A stretch of 64,000 nucleotides of DNA. Source: Terebella lapidaria. Taxonomy: Eukaryota > Annelida > Polychaeta > Terebellida > Terebellidae. Shown here one piece after another: positions 23,322 to 35,600 of this stretch (the stretch's first letter is position 1; each line of letters starts with the position of its first letter). The notes under the pieces were generated by a model. The model searched no databases and was not told where the DNA came from. It worked only from the letters and a program-made list of their open reading frames with translations. Where the stretch lies: contig OX424555.1 in assembly GCA_949152475.1 (NCBI GenBank), positions 63,531,977 through 63,595,976 on the forward strand, given 5' to 3'. The translations under genes were made by a program, and so were the position numbers.

Positions 23322-24797
23322 GGAAGCGTATAAATACGGAAGCGTATTAGGGCCACATGAGTTTTTTTAAAATTCAATTTGTCGACTTATTATCTCGATA
23401 AATCGAGTTAGTTATCTCGATAAATCGACTTATTATCTCGATAAATCGAGATATTATCTCGATAAATCGACTTAATATCTCGATATATCGAGTTAATTAT
23501 CTCGATAAATCGAGTTAATTATCTCGATAAATCGAGATAGTATCTCGATAAATCGACTTATAAGACTTAGACATTTAAAGTACAAGTAAAATGAATATGC
23601 ATCGACCATAATATAGGCATTTCATTGGTTTCCTTGTATTGGCAACAATAGGACAAAGAAAATATATTGATCACTCATATTGAAAACTTATGGAGTATAT
23701 GATTAACAGTCATTACATTAATCTCTGAAATAATACCAAACTATCCAATTGAAGAAGCCGCACAGATTTATAACTTTATGAATATACCTCATTTCATGTT
23801 TAATAGCTAAATAATTTCTAAAAAACAAAACAATTATACCATTTTCATTCATGAACATGTTGCATCTTTCTAAGAGATAGTGATATAGGAACTTCACTAT
23901 GGTTTTTAATTCGGTAGTTTGGTCTGTATTATTCAATATTTAATGTTGTAATGGTCCATCATATTACGGAAGAGGATTAGGGCCACCAAACACCAAAAAA
24001 GTTTTTTTTCTATTTGTCGACTTACATAACTCAATATATCGACTTACGTAACTCGATAAATCGACTTACGTAACTCGATAAATCGACTTACGTATCTCGA
24101 TAAATCGACTTACGTATCTCGATAAATCGACTTATGGCTGACATTTAAAGTACAAGTAAAATTAATATACATCGACCGTAATATAGGCGAGCCATATTCC
24201 ATTTCATTGGTTACCTTGGAAACGATAAAGAATATATACCGATTACTCATATTGAAAATTATATGGAGTTTAACAATCATAACATTAATCACTGAAATAA
24301 TACCAAGCTATCCAATTGAAGAAGCCGTTCCAGATGACGTTACGAATATACATCATTCCATGTTTAATAGCTAAACAATTAAAGAAAACAATTTTTTTTA
24401 CCAATTTCATTCAAGAACATGTTGCATGGTTTGAAGAGATATGATATAATAACTTCAGTATAGTTTTTATTTCGGTAGATTGTTCTGTATCATTCGATAT
24501 TTAAAGTCATAATTGTCGATCATATAAGCCTACTCAATAGAATGTTCAATATAAATAATGTGACTCTAAGCATATTTCCAGTTTACTTGAACTTTAAATG
24601 CTTAAGACATAAGTCGATTTATCGAGATAACTAACTCGATTTATCGAGATAAATAAGTCGATTTATCGACATAATTAACTCGATTTATCGAGATAATAAG
24701 TCGATTTATCGAGATAATATCTCGATTTATCGAGATAATATCTCGATTTATTGAATTGAAAAAAAAACTCATGTGGCCCTAATACGCTTCCGTAATT
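23322..24797. repeat. foldback element with TCGATAAATCGA arrays
   Basis: It begins TACGGAAGCGTATTAGGGCC (23336) and ends with the inverted form GGCCCTAATACGCTTCCGTA (to 24796). Next to each end lies an array of ATCTCGATAAATCGACTTATT-like palindromic units (23390-23560 and 24605-24755), with a third array at 24020-24130. A related start (TACGGAAGAGGATTAGGGCC) at 23965 and a repeated internal stretch (GACATTTAAAGTACAAGTAA at about 23570 and 24138) show that a unit of about 630 bp is duplicated head to tail. No protein-coding gene is visible. Confidence 0.72.
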
Positions 24798-24899
24798 GTC
24801 GACTTCACAGCTTGAGAATAATTTACGGACATATAGAAAATGATGCATGCCGAATATTTTGATGAGTTTGAACACCTTTAGAATCAATTGTGGACATAC

Positions 24900-25565
24900 A
24901 GGAAGTAATACAGGGTTGACATTTAATATGGAATATCGGTTGGGTGGGTAAACTGATGAAATATTATGTCATGGATTCAAATTGCTAAGCACCATGAAGT
25001 TGTTACATATTCGATCAAAATCACAAACAATTACCTAAAATGACAAAAACTATGGCATTTTTGCACATTTGTTGGTCCATACTCCCATCTTACATCGTGT
25101 TTTCCATGCGAACGGATACGGTGACACCCTATTTTGTTTTCAATTTTAGGATGCTGATCAGTTGCTCTATAGAATATGTCATTTTGAAGCTCTAGAATAT
25201 GTTGATATAGTTATTTTATTTTTTTTAAAAACTCTTTGACCCCTCCCCTCACTGTTTGGAGCGGACTCCCTTAAACGCAAATACTGTGAGAGCTTTGCGA
25301 TATATTTGTTGATTTATCATAATACATACGCATACAATTGCGCAACAAAACTATTGAGCTAAATTTCTGATTTTGGCAGAACAATTACGGAAGATTGCAA
25401 ACTTTTATAAATAGTTTCCGACATAAAAGTGATAAAAAGTGATGAAAAATATTTTTTTTTAAAACCCAAAATAGACGCATAAACTATCAATATGATCCAA
25501 AACATTGGGCAACATTAAAACCATTGAATGTCTGAACTCGGATATACAACTATAGATATGTTCTT
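24900..25565. other. unassigned AT-rich stretch
   Basis: Nothing recognisable as a gene was seen. The segment around 24955-25240 (ATGTCATTTTGAAG, TCACAAACAATTACCTAAAATGACA) reappears inverted around 48890-49150, so it is a low-copy repeat of unknown type. Confidence 0.4.
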
Positions 25566-25569
25566 CTTT

Positions 25570-25794
25570 GTTTATTATATGGAGAGTAATGAACAATTTA
25601 TTCCATTAAATTAAGGTTATTTGCCAACAATGGATTTATGATTTATATTTTCAAATTTAATAACTCAACAAGTAACTTACAGTGGAGAGATTTCTTTTTG
25701 TGGCCAGCGGAAATCTGTTGGGATGGGAAAGTTTGTGTGATTAATAACCTTATTTTAATGGAATAAATTGTTCATTACTCTCCATATAATAAAC
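25570..25794. repeat. inverted-repeat MITE, 52-bp arms
   Basis: The arm starting GTTTATTATATGGAGAGTAA (25570) is mirrored by the arm ending TTACTCTCCATATAATAAAC (25794). Arms of about 52 bp differ at one or two positions and flank about 120 bp. No coding content. Confidence 0.7.
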
Positions 25795-26264
25795 AACCAG
25801 CTAACATTCGATTAGTGGATGTGATGCTACGCTTCCTACCAGGAAGCGTCGAAGGCCCAGGACGGTTCTTCGGGGGGTCCTGCTGATGTCCCTGGTGCTA
25901 CACTGGACTTTAGCACAGCTTTATTTGCCCGGCTAAGTCAGAGTCCACTGTCCCGGTCTGAGACTAGGACGACTCCCGGATTTTTTGACCCGGTTTGGGC
26001 CGGTTGACACCCGGTCGAGGGTGAAAAAAAGTCGATAAGTTTGCGGTAAATGAGTTGCAGTCCCGCTGTCCCAGACCACCCGCGGTCGAATGCCTCGACT
26101 GGATAAAACCATTTTTTTTTACTCCCTGGGCGCAGACCTTGTTAACTCCCGGATAAGTCGGTCAACTCCCGGACTGCTCCCGGTTCACCAGAACACCCAT
26201 TCTTTATCCGGTCGAGACCCGGTTGAGACCTGGTGTGACCGGATGACACCAGAATGACTCCAGG

Positions 26265-26450
26265 ATGACTCCCCATCCCCCCCCCCACCCAGTCTACACC
26301 CCCCCCCCAGCCTACCCCCCCCCCCACCCAGCCTAACCCCCCCCCCACCCAGCCTACCCCCCCCCCCAACCCAGCCTACCCCTGCCCCCACCCAGCCTAC
26401 CCCCCCCCCACCCACCCAGCCTAACCCCCCCCCCCCCCCACCTGTGCATC
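26265..26450. repeat. C-rich minisatellite, ACCCAGCCTA unit
   Basis: Six to eight units of about 22-30 bp alternate CACCCAGCCTA with runs of 8-12 C. The unit is irregular because of homopolymer length. The complementary strand is G-rich with many runs of four or more G. Gly/Val-rich minus-strand open frames across it are artefacts of the repeat. Confidence 0.75.
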
Positions 26451-26479
26451 CTCCGGTCGAGATCCGGTTCGCCAAAATA

Positions 26480-27000
26480 AGGCCTAATAAAAGTTATTAT
26501 CTGTTTCTCGTCCTCCTATTTCTTCAAAATTGAGTAGGGAGGGACTTTTGATTTTTTATTTTTCATTTTTTATTTTGCCAAAAATACCGTCCTCAGCTCA
26601 TGAGAAAATTGGGTAGGGAGGCACTTTTTATTTTTTTATTTTTGGCTGGGCAACATTTCACACATATGAAATAAAATAAAAAAACACTCACGCACAAAGG
26701 CATTCAAGCCCGAATAAATCAAGCCTTTAGAACACATGTAACACATGACATTAATGAGTTCATTTCTAGAGGCTTGATTTATTCAAGCAGATTCAAGCCA
26801 AAATCAATCAATGATTTCATTTCGAAATACTTGATTTATTTGGGCTTAACAGCCCTTTTTGTTTCAAAACTGGGTAGAGAGGGACTTTTTATTTTTTATT
26901 TTTTATTTTTCATTTTTTATTTTGCCAAAAATACCGTCCTCAGCTCATGAGAAAATTGGTTTATTTGGGCTTGACAGCCCTTGGCCGGGCACATTGGCAC
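26480..27000. repeat. pair of direct repeats (about 100 bp)
   Basis: The phrase GGGAGGGACTTTT, a TTTTTATTTTTCATTTTTTA stretch, GCCAAAAATACCGTCCTCAG and CTCATGAGAAAATTGG occurs at about 26530-26620 and again at about 26870-26960. Between them are inverted TTGATTTATTTGGGCTT words. No gene is seen. Confidence 0.55.
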
Positions 27001-27873
27001 CACTGGTGTGCCATCATCCTCAGCACAGACAGGATGATTCTGTGTACCAGTATCAAAAACCGTCAGTTATATTGTTTGTTGTTTCAATGATGAGTAATTG
27101 TGGAAAACCGTTCTATCATTTAATACATCTATTGAAGTATACATGAGGAAATATTGTAAATCAAATCGTGATCGCAATTTTCTATGTATTATTACACACA
27201 TGTAACCACATGGAATAACTGTTTTTGAAAACTGGTAGCGTCTTTGTCTCAGTTGGCGGAGAGTGAAAACAAGGTGGTAAGTTAAATATATACCTAAGTT
27301 GCATGCTGTAATTCGGTGTCTCGATCATTCACTCTCCTCAAAATAGGGGCGGGAACACTTTTTATTTTTTACTTGAGAATCGCATTTTTTTAGGCCTATT
27401 GAAAAATGTTTCATATGGATCGGATCGACACGGTGTGAGTGTCTCAACCGGCGCTATAGACCTAATCAGATATTGCCGGATGTATGAGGATCAGGGGTGA
27501 TCATAAATTGGTATTGGCGTCCGTATTACGTCTTTGGTGATCCAAGATGATCCGACCAAATCCTTGGCTGATCCTGACTATTCTCCGGATTCCATCAAAT
27601 GTTGAAAAAAAAAATCCGTGGCATCTCGGAGGGTTGGGCGTCCGGAAGTCGCCCATTCTGGACGAATCTTACTCGGCACCATATCCTTCCGTGGTTCATC
27701 CGGAAATGGTCCGTGATCATTCCGTAGTAATACATGTAGGTAGGTAATGGCTTAAAATGTTAACAATTACAACACTACTTGAAAACAACGTCAGTCGTGT
27801 ATGCTGTTCTTTTTGCCCTTCCATTGATGGATATGAAATTTCTTTGTCAGATCTGAGGTGCTAGATGTCTCTT

Positions 27874-28169
27874 ACCAACATCAGGGGCGGATTTAGGGGG
27901 GGACCTATGGGGCCCGGGCCCGGGCCCCCCTAGACCTCTGAAATTTTTTTTTAATAACTATTTCTCCATTATCAACTCAAAGGACCCCAGAATACACACC
28001 AGAAGTGCTATTAAAACTATAAATTTCCGTTTTTTCCCCGGGGGCTTACGACGCCCCCCCCCCCCCCCCGTTCGCTTCGCTCGATCGCTCTAGTTAGTAT
28101 GGCCATATCTGCCTCCCCCCCCCCCCCCCCCCCCTAACACATCTTCCTGGACCCGCCCCTGACCAACAT
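27874..28169. repeat. hAT-type MITE with perfect 8-bp target duplication
   Basis: The element at 27882-28161 starts CAGGGGCGGATTTAGG and ends CCTGGACCCGCCCCTG, imperfect inverted ends. It is flanked by ACCAACAT at 27874-27881 and again at 28162-28169. Eight-base duplications and CAGGGG/CCCCTG termini are hallmarks of the hAT superfamily. The interior has C homopolymers and the phrase TTCGCTTCGCTCGATCGCTC; it is too short for a transposase. Confidence 0.85.
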
Positions 28170-29395
28170 TATAGATGCGTTATACTAACTTCTGTACAAT
28201 TAACACATGTATGTGGGTGAAGACTGAAAAGTTTTGAAAGTTGACCTCCACCAACATCCGGACCCGAACCCAGAATGATATAGACGGCTTTTTTTAACCA
28301 AAACAAAAACAAAAAACTACCGGGTAACGTTATTTGTGTGAGTTTTCCCCCAACATATCTCCAGCACTGTTATTTTTCAAGTAATCTGTACTCTGGTAAT
28401 TATATTGTTTGCAATCAATTGACAATGACTTTGGTTACGTTATTGATGCCATCACTTCAATTGTCCGTCAATATTCGATGGATTTGCTTCAAGTTCGATA
28501 ACTATCAAATAAATGGTGGACTCATAACGTAACCACTCACTACCACGCGCCGACGTTCACGTAAATATTGCTGGATCCAGATCTGATCATGTTGTAGATA
28601 GAACACCTGGTCGAATATAAACAACGTGGCTTAGATTCCGTGCTATTGTACAGATGGCTCGTGGAAAAGGAAGTGGTTTGGCAATCAGTAGGAACATTTG
28701 TATCCCGAAATATATAGAAAACTACTCCCACACTCCGCTCATTGTAGATACACGCGCTGCAGAAAGCCGAGAATCACACGGAAATTGTACATTGTATGGG
28801 ATCACAACGGAGTGAGCAACATGAACATGGTGCAGGATAGGCCTAATTGTTTGCAATTTAACAAGATAAAGATTTCGAGAGCAGAATTAACCAGTGATAT
28901 TTCATTCCACTCCATTCAATTTCCTCCCTGATTTGAATGCTTGATTGGCATGATGTGATGTACATAGGCCTGATTTGTTTTCATGATTTTATTGAAAACA
29001 TGGTGCAGTAACACATTTAACATTAGTATGAGTTTTATGTTTGGAAAAATACAAGGTGGGCCTACCACAATAAATCGATGTATCTGCATGTCAAAGCAAT
29101 CGGATTCAGTCCAATTATAATTAATTAAAGCCAAATTTCCCTATTGATTGTCATACATGTATATCCGGAATATCGGATCAAAGTATTCAATCACCTTTTT
29201 TCTCGAATAAATCTACTAAATAAATAATAAAATCCATTCCATTTAAGTGAAAAGTAATCTGGCCAGGCTATAGCAATTGTTCGGTGAACAGATATGAACG
29301 AATTGGCATTTTCAAAAATCATAACGATCTCATCGATTTCCAATTCACGGCCACAAAAGGGAGCGAAAGTTAGTTTAATTAATCCATCCTCATTT
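28170..29395. other. 5' flank of PDZ gene, nothing certain
   Basis: Mixed AT-rich DNA. Small open frames on both strands have no recognised domain. The region may hold distal promoter elements of the PDZ gene, but I see no specific motif that I can defend. Confidence 0.35.
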
Positions 29396-29696
29396 TGTGG
29401 GAGCACGTGTATTTCCCAGATCACGGGATCTGCCAGTGGGATCTGCACATTCCAGACGAGAGCGAGGGAACAGCCTCGCTGTGGCGGCTGTGTACGCCGT
29501 GGCTGTACCACAGATAGGCCACTACCCGGCAGGGATAGGGCACGGGCCCACGGGAACCAGCAGCCAGATCCAGACTCCGTGTACGCCGAGCAGCTCTAGT
29601 CGTACACGCGGACATCGCGGGGAAGACAGCATCCGGAGCAGCAGCATGGTCGTCTAGCGGGCGCCGGGATCGCGCGCCGCCGTGTTCATCCCCGCC
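29396..29696 (+). promoter_or_regulatory. GC-rich 5' region and 5' UTR of the PDZ gene
   Basis: GC and CG content rise sharply here and stay high through the first coding exon, as in a CpG-type promoter or 5' UTR. A minimal upstream open frame (ATG GTC GTC TAG, 29646-29657) lies in the same frame as the main ATG and ends 39 bases before it. Its TAG also proves that the main frame cannot start further upstream. No TATA box was identified. Confidence 0.5.
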
Positions 29697-32600
29697 ATGT
29701 CTGGGCCCTACTCCGAATGCCAGGTCCGTCTCCACCGGGACGCCCTAAACACCCCCTGGGGCATCCGGCTTCAAGGGGGCAAGGATTTTAAGACTCCCCT
29801 GAGCGTCCAGAGGGTGAGTACCGCCTACTTTGCTATCTTGTCGTGTGGTAGCCAGCCCGATGTCCCATACAGGCCCATGTTTGTGACCTGGTGTACGTAT
29901 GTGTGGAGCCCCCGGTGATGGACTGGCAGTGGCAGCAGGAATGTCGGCACGGTGGCCGGCCTCCAGAGTAGTGTACTGCCAGTAAATCAGGGGTACAGTA
30001 CAGACACTTGGGTGGACTAGCCGCGTGCCGCCACAAACCGCCGCTTATCCTCACTAACTTATCAATTTCAGCAGTTCCAAATTTAGCACTCGAGCAACCA
30101 TTTGCCATTTTCTTCCCCGTTAGTGTTACATGTTCCATGTAAAATTTATTGTTGCCCACATTTCTGGCAATTGCTTCATCGTACGTACAATATACATCTT
30201 CTTTTTAAATATCTGACATCAGTCAAGTAAATAACATGTACCTCATCACCGGGGGAAATGCCCACACGTGCATCTGTTTTTCTTGGTACTCTCGGAGCTG
30301 CATTCTGTTTGCATGCTAGTGTTGAAGGAGAGTCTTGGTAGTAACATTCCAATATACCAGATTATAGGAAACTATTGCACATTCACCATAATATTTACTA
30401 AATAGCCCAAATAAATGAGCAACTGAATTCAAGAGAACACGTGCAAGAATTCCCCGGTTGCAGAACTTTCATGCACGTGCGCGTCTGTAAATTGTAGAGA
30501 GTACACGGACCGGAAATGTTGACTAGAAACAGATTTTTGTCGGTTGATGTTTATTTACGAACAGAACACAGTATTTTCTAAGTATTGACTATATAAATGG
30601 TAAGTGTTCATGTGTTATTCTCAATCTGCTTTAGCCGAAAACACAACTTCTAGGTAATACTGTCAATAGGACCTACCCATAACGTACCTGTATTCTTCTT
30701 GGGAGTTAATTCCGGTAAACTGGCTGAGGAAATGATGCATCCCTCTCAGTATATGCTGTGCCTGTGATCACTTGCCACTAATCCCCCCCTCCCCCCCCCC
30801 CCCCCCCCCCGAGAAGGATTTACACATGTACATTATTCTACTTCCACATGTGACGCATCAAGCTCAAACATTGTTTCGACATGCTCAAGCACTGTTTCTA
30901 TTCTTTTCCATATAGACATGAAAATTTTCCAAATTCCCTTGTCCAAATCGTACTTTTCATTCAAATACAGCTTAGATCGAGTTATTGTGGCCATTATAAA
31001 ATATACATAAAAGATATACTATTGCTTTAACGTTCTGACACGTGGATGTTGTTATGCTCGAATGAATGCAGTGACGCTGTCAGCGTGCTCGAATGAGTAT
31101 AATGACGGCAGTCACCGTGACTGTGCACATGTTGTGCACGCAGATGATGCATAATGGTTCGTGATAGCTCAGTATTAGTGCATAACATCTGTCCATAAAT
31201 TGTTGTCCTTATCATCAACAATAGCAGCAGCACCCCCCCCCCCCCCCTTGCATTCCCCAGACGTTGGCAAGTAATGGGTTCATAGCTTGCACACGAAGGG
31301 TTCCGACTGGGCGCAATCCCTGTCATTCCATCCCCATGCAGAGTCACCGCTCAGCGACAGGATACAGTTGTGCCATGGACGGTAAGCACAGTCGCTTGTT
31401 ACAGGGTGGGGGGGGGGGGTATCACCATGTAAAAAAAAAGAATTTTTACATGGTGATAAAAAAAAGAATTTTTACATGGTGATACCCCCCCCCCCACCCT
31501 GTAACAAGCGACTGTGATCTGGCAACAGAATCTGACAGCTAATGAATATGCAAATGAGATGTCTGACGTCATTAACAGACTGCATTTTAATAAGGCATTT
31601 TAAAATGGAATATTGATACCGTTTGCGTCCATATTTTGTTTACCAAAATCCATTTTTATGCTTTTTAGTTGGAAAAGTCAGTGATTCCATGAAATTTGTG
31701 GTTGCCATGGCAACCAATGGCCTGGCTGGGCCCTCAGCAACCATGGTTGCTAGGGCCAATATCTAACTGAAAACGAGATATACATGAATGAAGCCATTTC
31801 AGACGATAGAGTAGTAGCAATATATTGAGGAATATATCAGCAAAAACGTATGAACACATCCCTTAGCAACCAATACAGGCATTGGAAACCAGCTATAATA
31901 GGATACATTAACTACACATGGCTCTAAACGTCAGTGATTTCTCAGGCCTGTATCGGTTGCTAAGGAGTGTTTTTGTACATTTTGTTGATCAATTACATAA
32001 AATATTATGACTACCTTGTAATCTAAATTGGTTTGATACTTTTATGTCTTGTTTTAACTTGAATACCATCCTTAGCAACTGGTTGCTAAGTGCCAAATCA
32101 GGCTCAGCCCATTGGTTGCCATGGCAACTAAAATTGACATGCATTCACTGACTATTCCTATTCAACGATATTCGTGATAGGTTTTAGTGACCTAACATAA
32201 GCTTATATGTCTAATTGTTACATTTTTTTTGTATTTTAATCGTTTATTATAGTGACCAAAGCATATAACGAGATTCAGATAACAGTAACATAAAATGACA
32301 TGTTTAAACGCCTCATTAAACGCCTCATTAAAAAGCAATCTGCCAATGACGTCACACATCTTATTTGCATACTAATTAGCTGACACATTTTTCAAGACTA
32401 TTGGGAGAAATTTGCCGGATTTTCAGTATTAAAATAGCTATAACTTACCACCATTGGTTTTCAGACATTTCCAGCCAATAAAAAGAATTTATTTTTTGGC
32501 CATTGAAAATTTTTTTTGGGACTTTTCTTGGAATTTCTCCCAATTTTTCCTTCATAATGGGAGCTGTGCGGAGTGAACTCATAGAACACTTCAAGATAGA

Positions 32601-35600
32601 GCCTAAGTATTGGCACGTTCAAATGGGAAATCATATATTGCGGTTTGAGTGGTGACCTTGAATTTGACCTTCAATGACCTTGAAAGGTCAAAACGACCTT
32701 TTTTGTCGAAAAAAACCCGATGAATTTTGTCTTTGGTGCTATTTTCTCAAAATCTATTCAAACAGTTTGTTTTCCTCAAAATCCTGTATAAAATTATCCT
32801 TATGTACCTTTGTGATGTTTATAAGTTTTGTTGCCTTTGAAATGACGGTCTGCGTGTGGGTGCCATTTTGATTTTTTGACGGGTCGGCGAAAAATTTTTT
32901 TTTCCCAAATCGAGGCACTATTCGTTTCGAGCAAAAAAAAAATCCATTGTTTTGGACATATATTGTGGTTTGAGTGGTGGACGATAAATTTTGTCTTTGG
33001 TGGTCATTTTCTCAAAATCTGTTCAGTTTTCCTCAAAATCATATATATATAAAACTCTCCTTAAGTACCTTTGTGATGTGTATAGTTTTGTTGCCTTTGA
33101 ATGGACGGTCTGTGAAAATATGTCATTAACGAAAAAATCGGTCAAGATGTAACTTGATTTCGTGTTATAGTCCATACATAAATTTTTTTTAGCAACATTT
33201 ACGAACATGTTTTAACAATAGATTTTAACATCAGTGTAACAATTATATGTTGGAAAATCAGTATTCTATGCAATTCTCATGATTGCCGGTAAGCTACAGC
33301 AACCTTGGTGCTATGTTTTTGTGTGAAGCTCGATATATATATTAATTTGTTTATCCTAAAATGAAGTCGGTCTCAGCCTTTGTTGGTTACCTGTTTCTAC
33401 ACACCCACGTTTTCATTATGCAAGGTTTCCTTGTTCTGCATTCAAAAGCCTAGGTTTTCTCGAAAACAGGGCTATATATTTATATGTGCATGCACATCGC
33501 AAGTCCAGCTTGTCTTTTGCAATGTCCATAAGGTATAATTGTGTTTGATGAAGAGGTTCACCTCATAAACTTCTGGTTTATGTTGTTTTTCTTCCTTGTT
33601 TCGTGAACTTCGGACATTAGCCCAGAAAAACAATATTTCCGAAGACATTTCGCGAACAACAGTGAGTGATACGAAATGGAAGGAGAACATGTATGTATGT
33701 GAAGAATTATATCTGTATATTTTTGCAGGTAAATTTGCAATGTTTGTGTTAGTATTGAACGACCATGAAGTGCTTCGCGCATGTATTGTAACAAACTGGC
33801 ACGGAAGACATGTGTGGACAATTCAATAACAGTGTGGACAATTCAATAACAGTTTAATTCACAATAAATAAAGTAAAATTAGTGACTGATAAATCAAGTA
33901 CATCACAACATCATGTAAAAGAAGAATTCGCTCCATATTGAAAATTCAAACATTTTGAATGTTGCTGCATTACAAATATTTCTGCTGAGTACAAACTATT
34001 TCTGTTGCAGCACAAAGTGCTTGTGCTGTGACATACTATACCTGTTGCAACACAAAATGTTTTTGTGAGATTTTCCTCCAGATCAGTGTCAGTGTTGACA
34101 ACAATCTGATGGACATGCACCTTCAATAGTTGAAGTTTTAGCATAACTGCTTGTTTTGAAGGTTTTGTTTACACCAGAGTTGATGAATTCACTTTGGATC
34201 CAAGATAGATAATACCTCAATATATACAAAACGGACGTTATTTTCAGACTCGTCCCTTCAGACAAAAAAGTCTTAGCGGTATTGGGCATGAACTTTGACC
34301 TTGATCTGGATTCTTTCAATTGAGGAAAGAGTGCTTTGACAATCGTCTATTCCGGACTTGTTGCCCTAGACAGGTCTGTCTCAGAGGTACATGTCTTAGA
34401 GGTCTCATTTGCTATCTTCGCCCTTGATCATGGTTTTCCTGAATCAGCATTTTGTCTCCTCATGCTTCATACCGAAATGCCTCTGAGGCCTTTAGGCGTT
34501 GTCGTCTAGTTTCCGAGAGAATTTCTAATTAGTCTGTTGATGAATGATCAGTGAACATCTCGTGAACACGACACACATATTCATATTCAATAACGTACAA
34601 TGAGTTGAATATCGTGGATGTAACAAAATGATACAATGCAGAAGTTAGACAATAACAGCAACATATTCACAGAGACGACGCTCCGAGTTCACAGCTTGCA
34701 CACGAAGGGTTCGGACTGGGTGCAATCCTTGTCATTCCAGCCCCATACCTCAGAGGCACGGCTCAGGATACAGTCGTGCTCAGAATGGTAAGGTAACGGT
34801 TGATTTGGCGCCCAGTTGGTGAACTGCACAGAATCCCCAGAGGCTGCCCAGTAAAATTCATCCCGGCCTCCTGCCGAGGGGCGTCGGCCGCCCACCCACG
34901 TGCTCGTAACTGTAACCATAGTAACATATTTTGAGGACCTTCATAGTGTGATGTGATGAGAGTTCTACCGGTCCTTTTCAGTGCCGGCACGACGGAATAG
35001 CACGATATCGTTACGCAAGGAATAAGTCCGACTTGAGAACACTCCTTTATTATGGCAAGTTAATTCAGCGCGATTAGGATGACAACAGTTACGCACACGG
35101 CCTTGCACACACTCCGCTATTAAGTCTTTTTGGTGTCGCTATATATCTGGAAATCTTATTGATGATCACTTGAATATCCCACTTCTAGATTACTGTCAGA
35201 GTCTCAGGAATACGTCCACTCTCGTCAAATTCTACTACACAATAACAGGGCAAGTGTGGGCACGTCTGGATATGTCTGCTATTTTCTCCCCTAAAGTTGC
35301 GATGTTGTGTCTGATTGGTGGATTGTAACGTCATGTCATGTTCTGTGCAGGTGATGGAGGTGAGTGTCAGCGTCTTGGTCCTGGAATCTGCACCTGTATA
35401 TGCGTGCGGCCCTGTAGTGTTGTGTACCTATGAACCGTTAATGAGGTGTCCTGTATGTAGGGCACGAGCACGTGTAAGGGGGAAGTAAGAAATTGACATG
35501 CAGTGTTTGTGTCTTGACTCTTGAACTATCTTGACGAACCAACCCAGTCATATATACATATAGGCTTACACAATCATGCACATTGTATACATGTAGGGTC

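Noticed and set aside
23390..24755. CRISPR-like regular spacing of short repeats
   Set aside because: Units are contiguous palindromic repeats with no unique spacers, in an animal genome with introns; no cas genes are present.
26142..26475. Gly/Val-rich minus-strand protein
   Set aside because: Product of the C-rich minisatellite read on the other strand; its composition follows the repeat unit.
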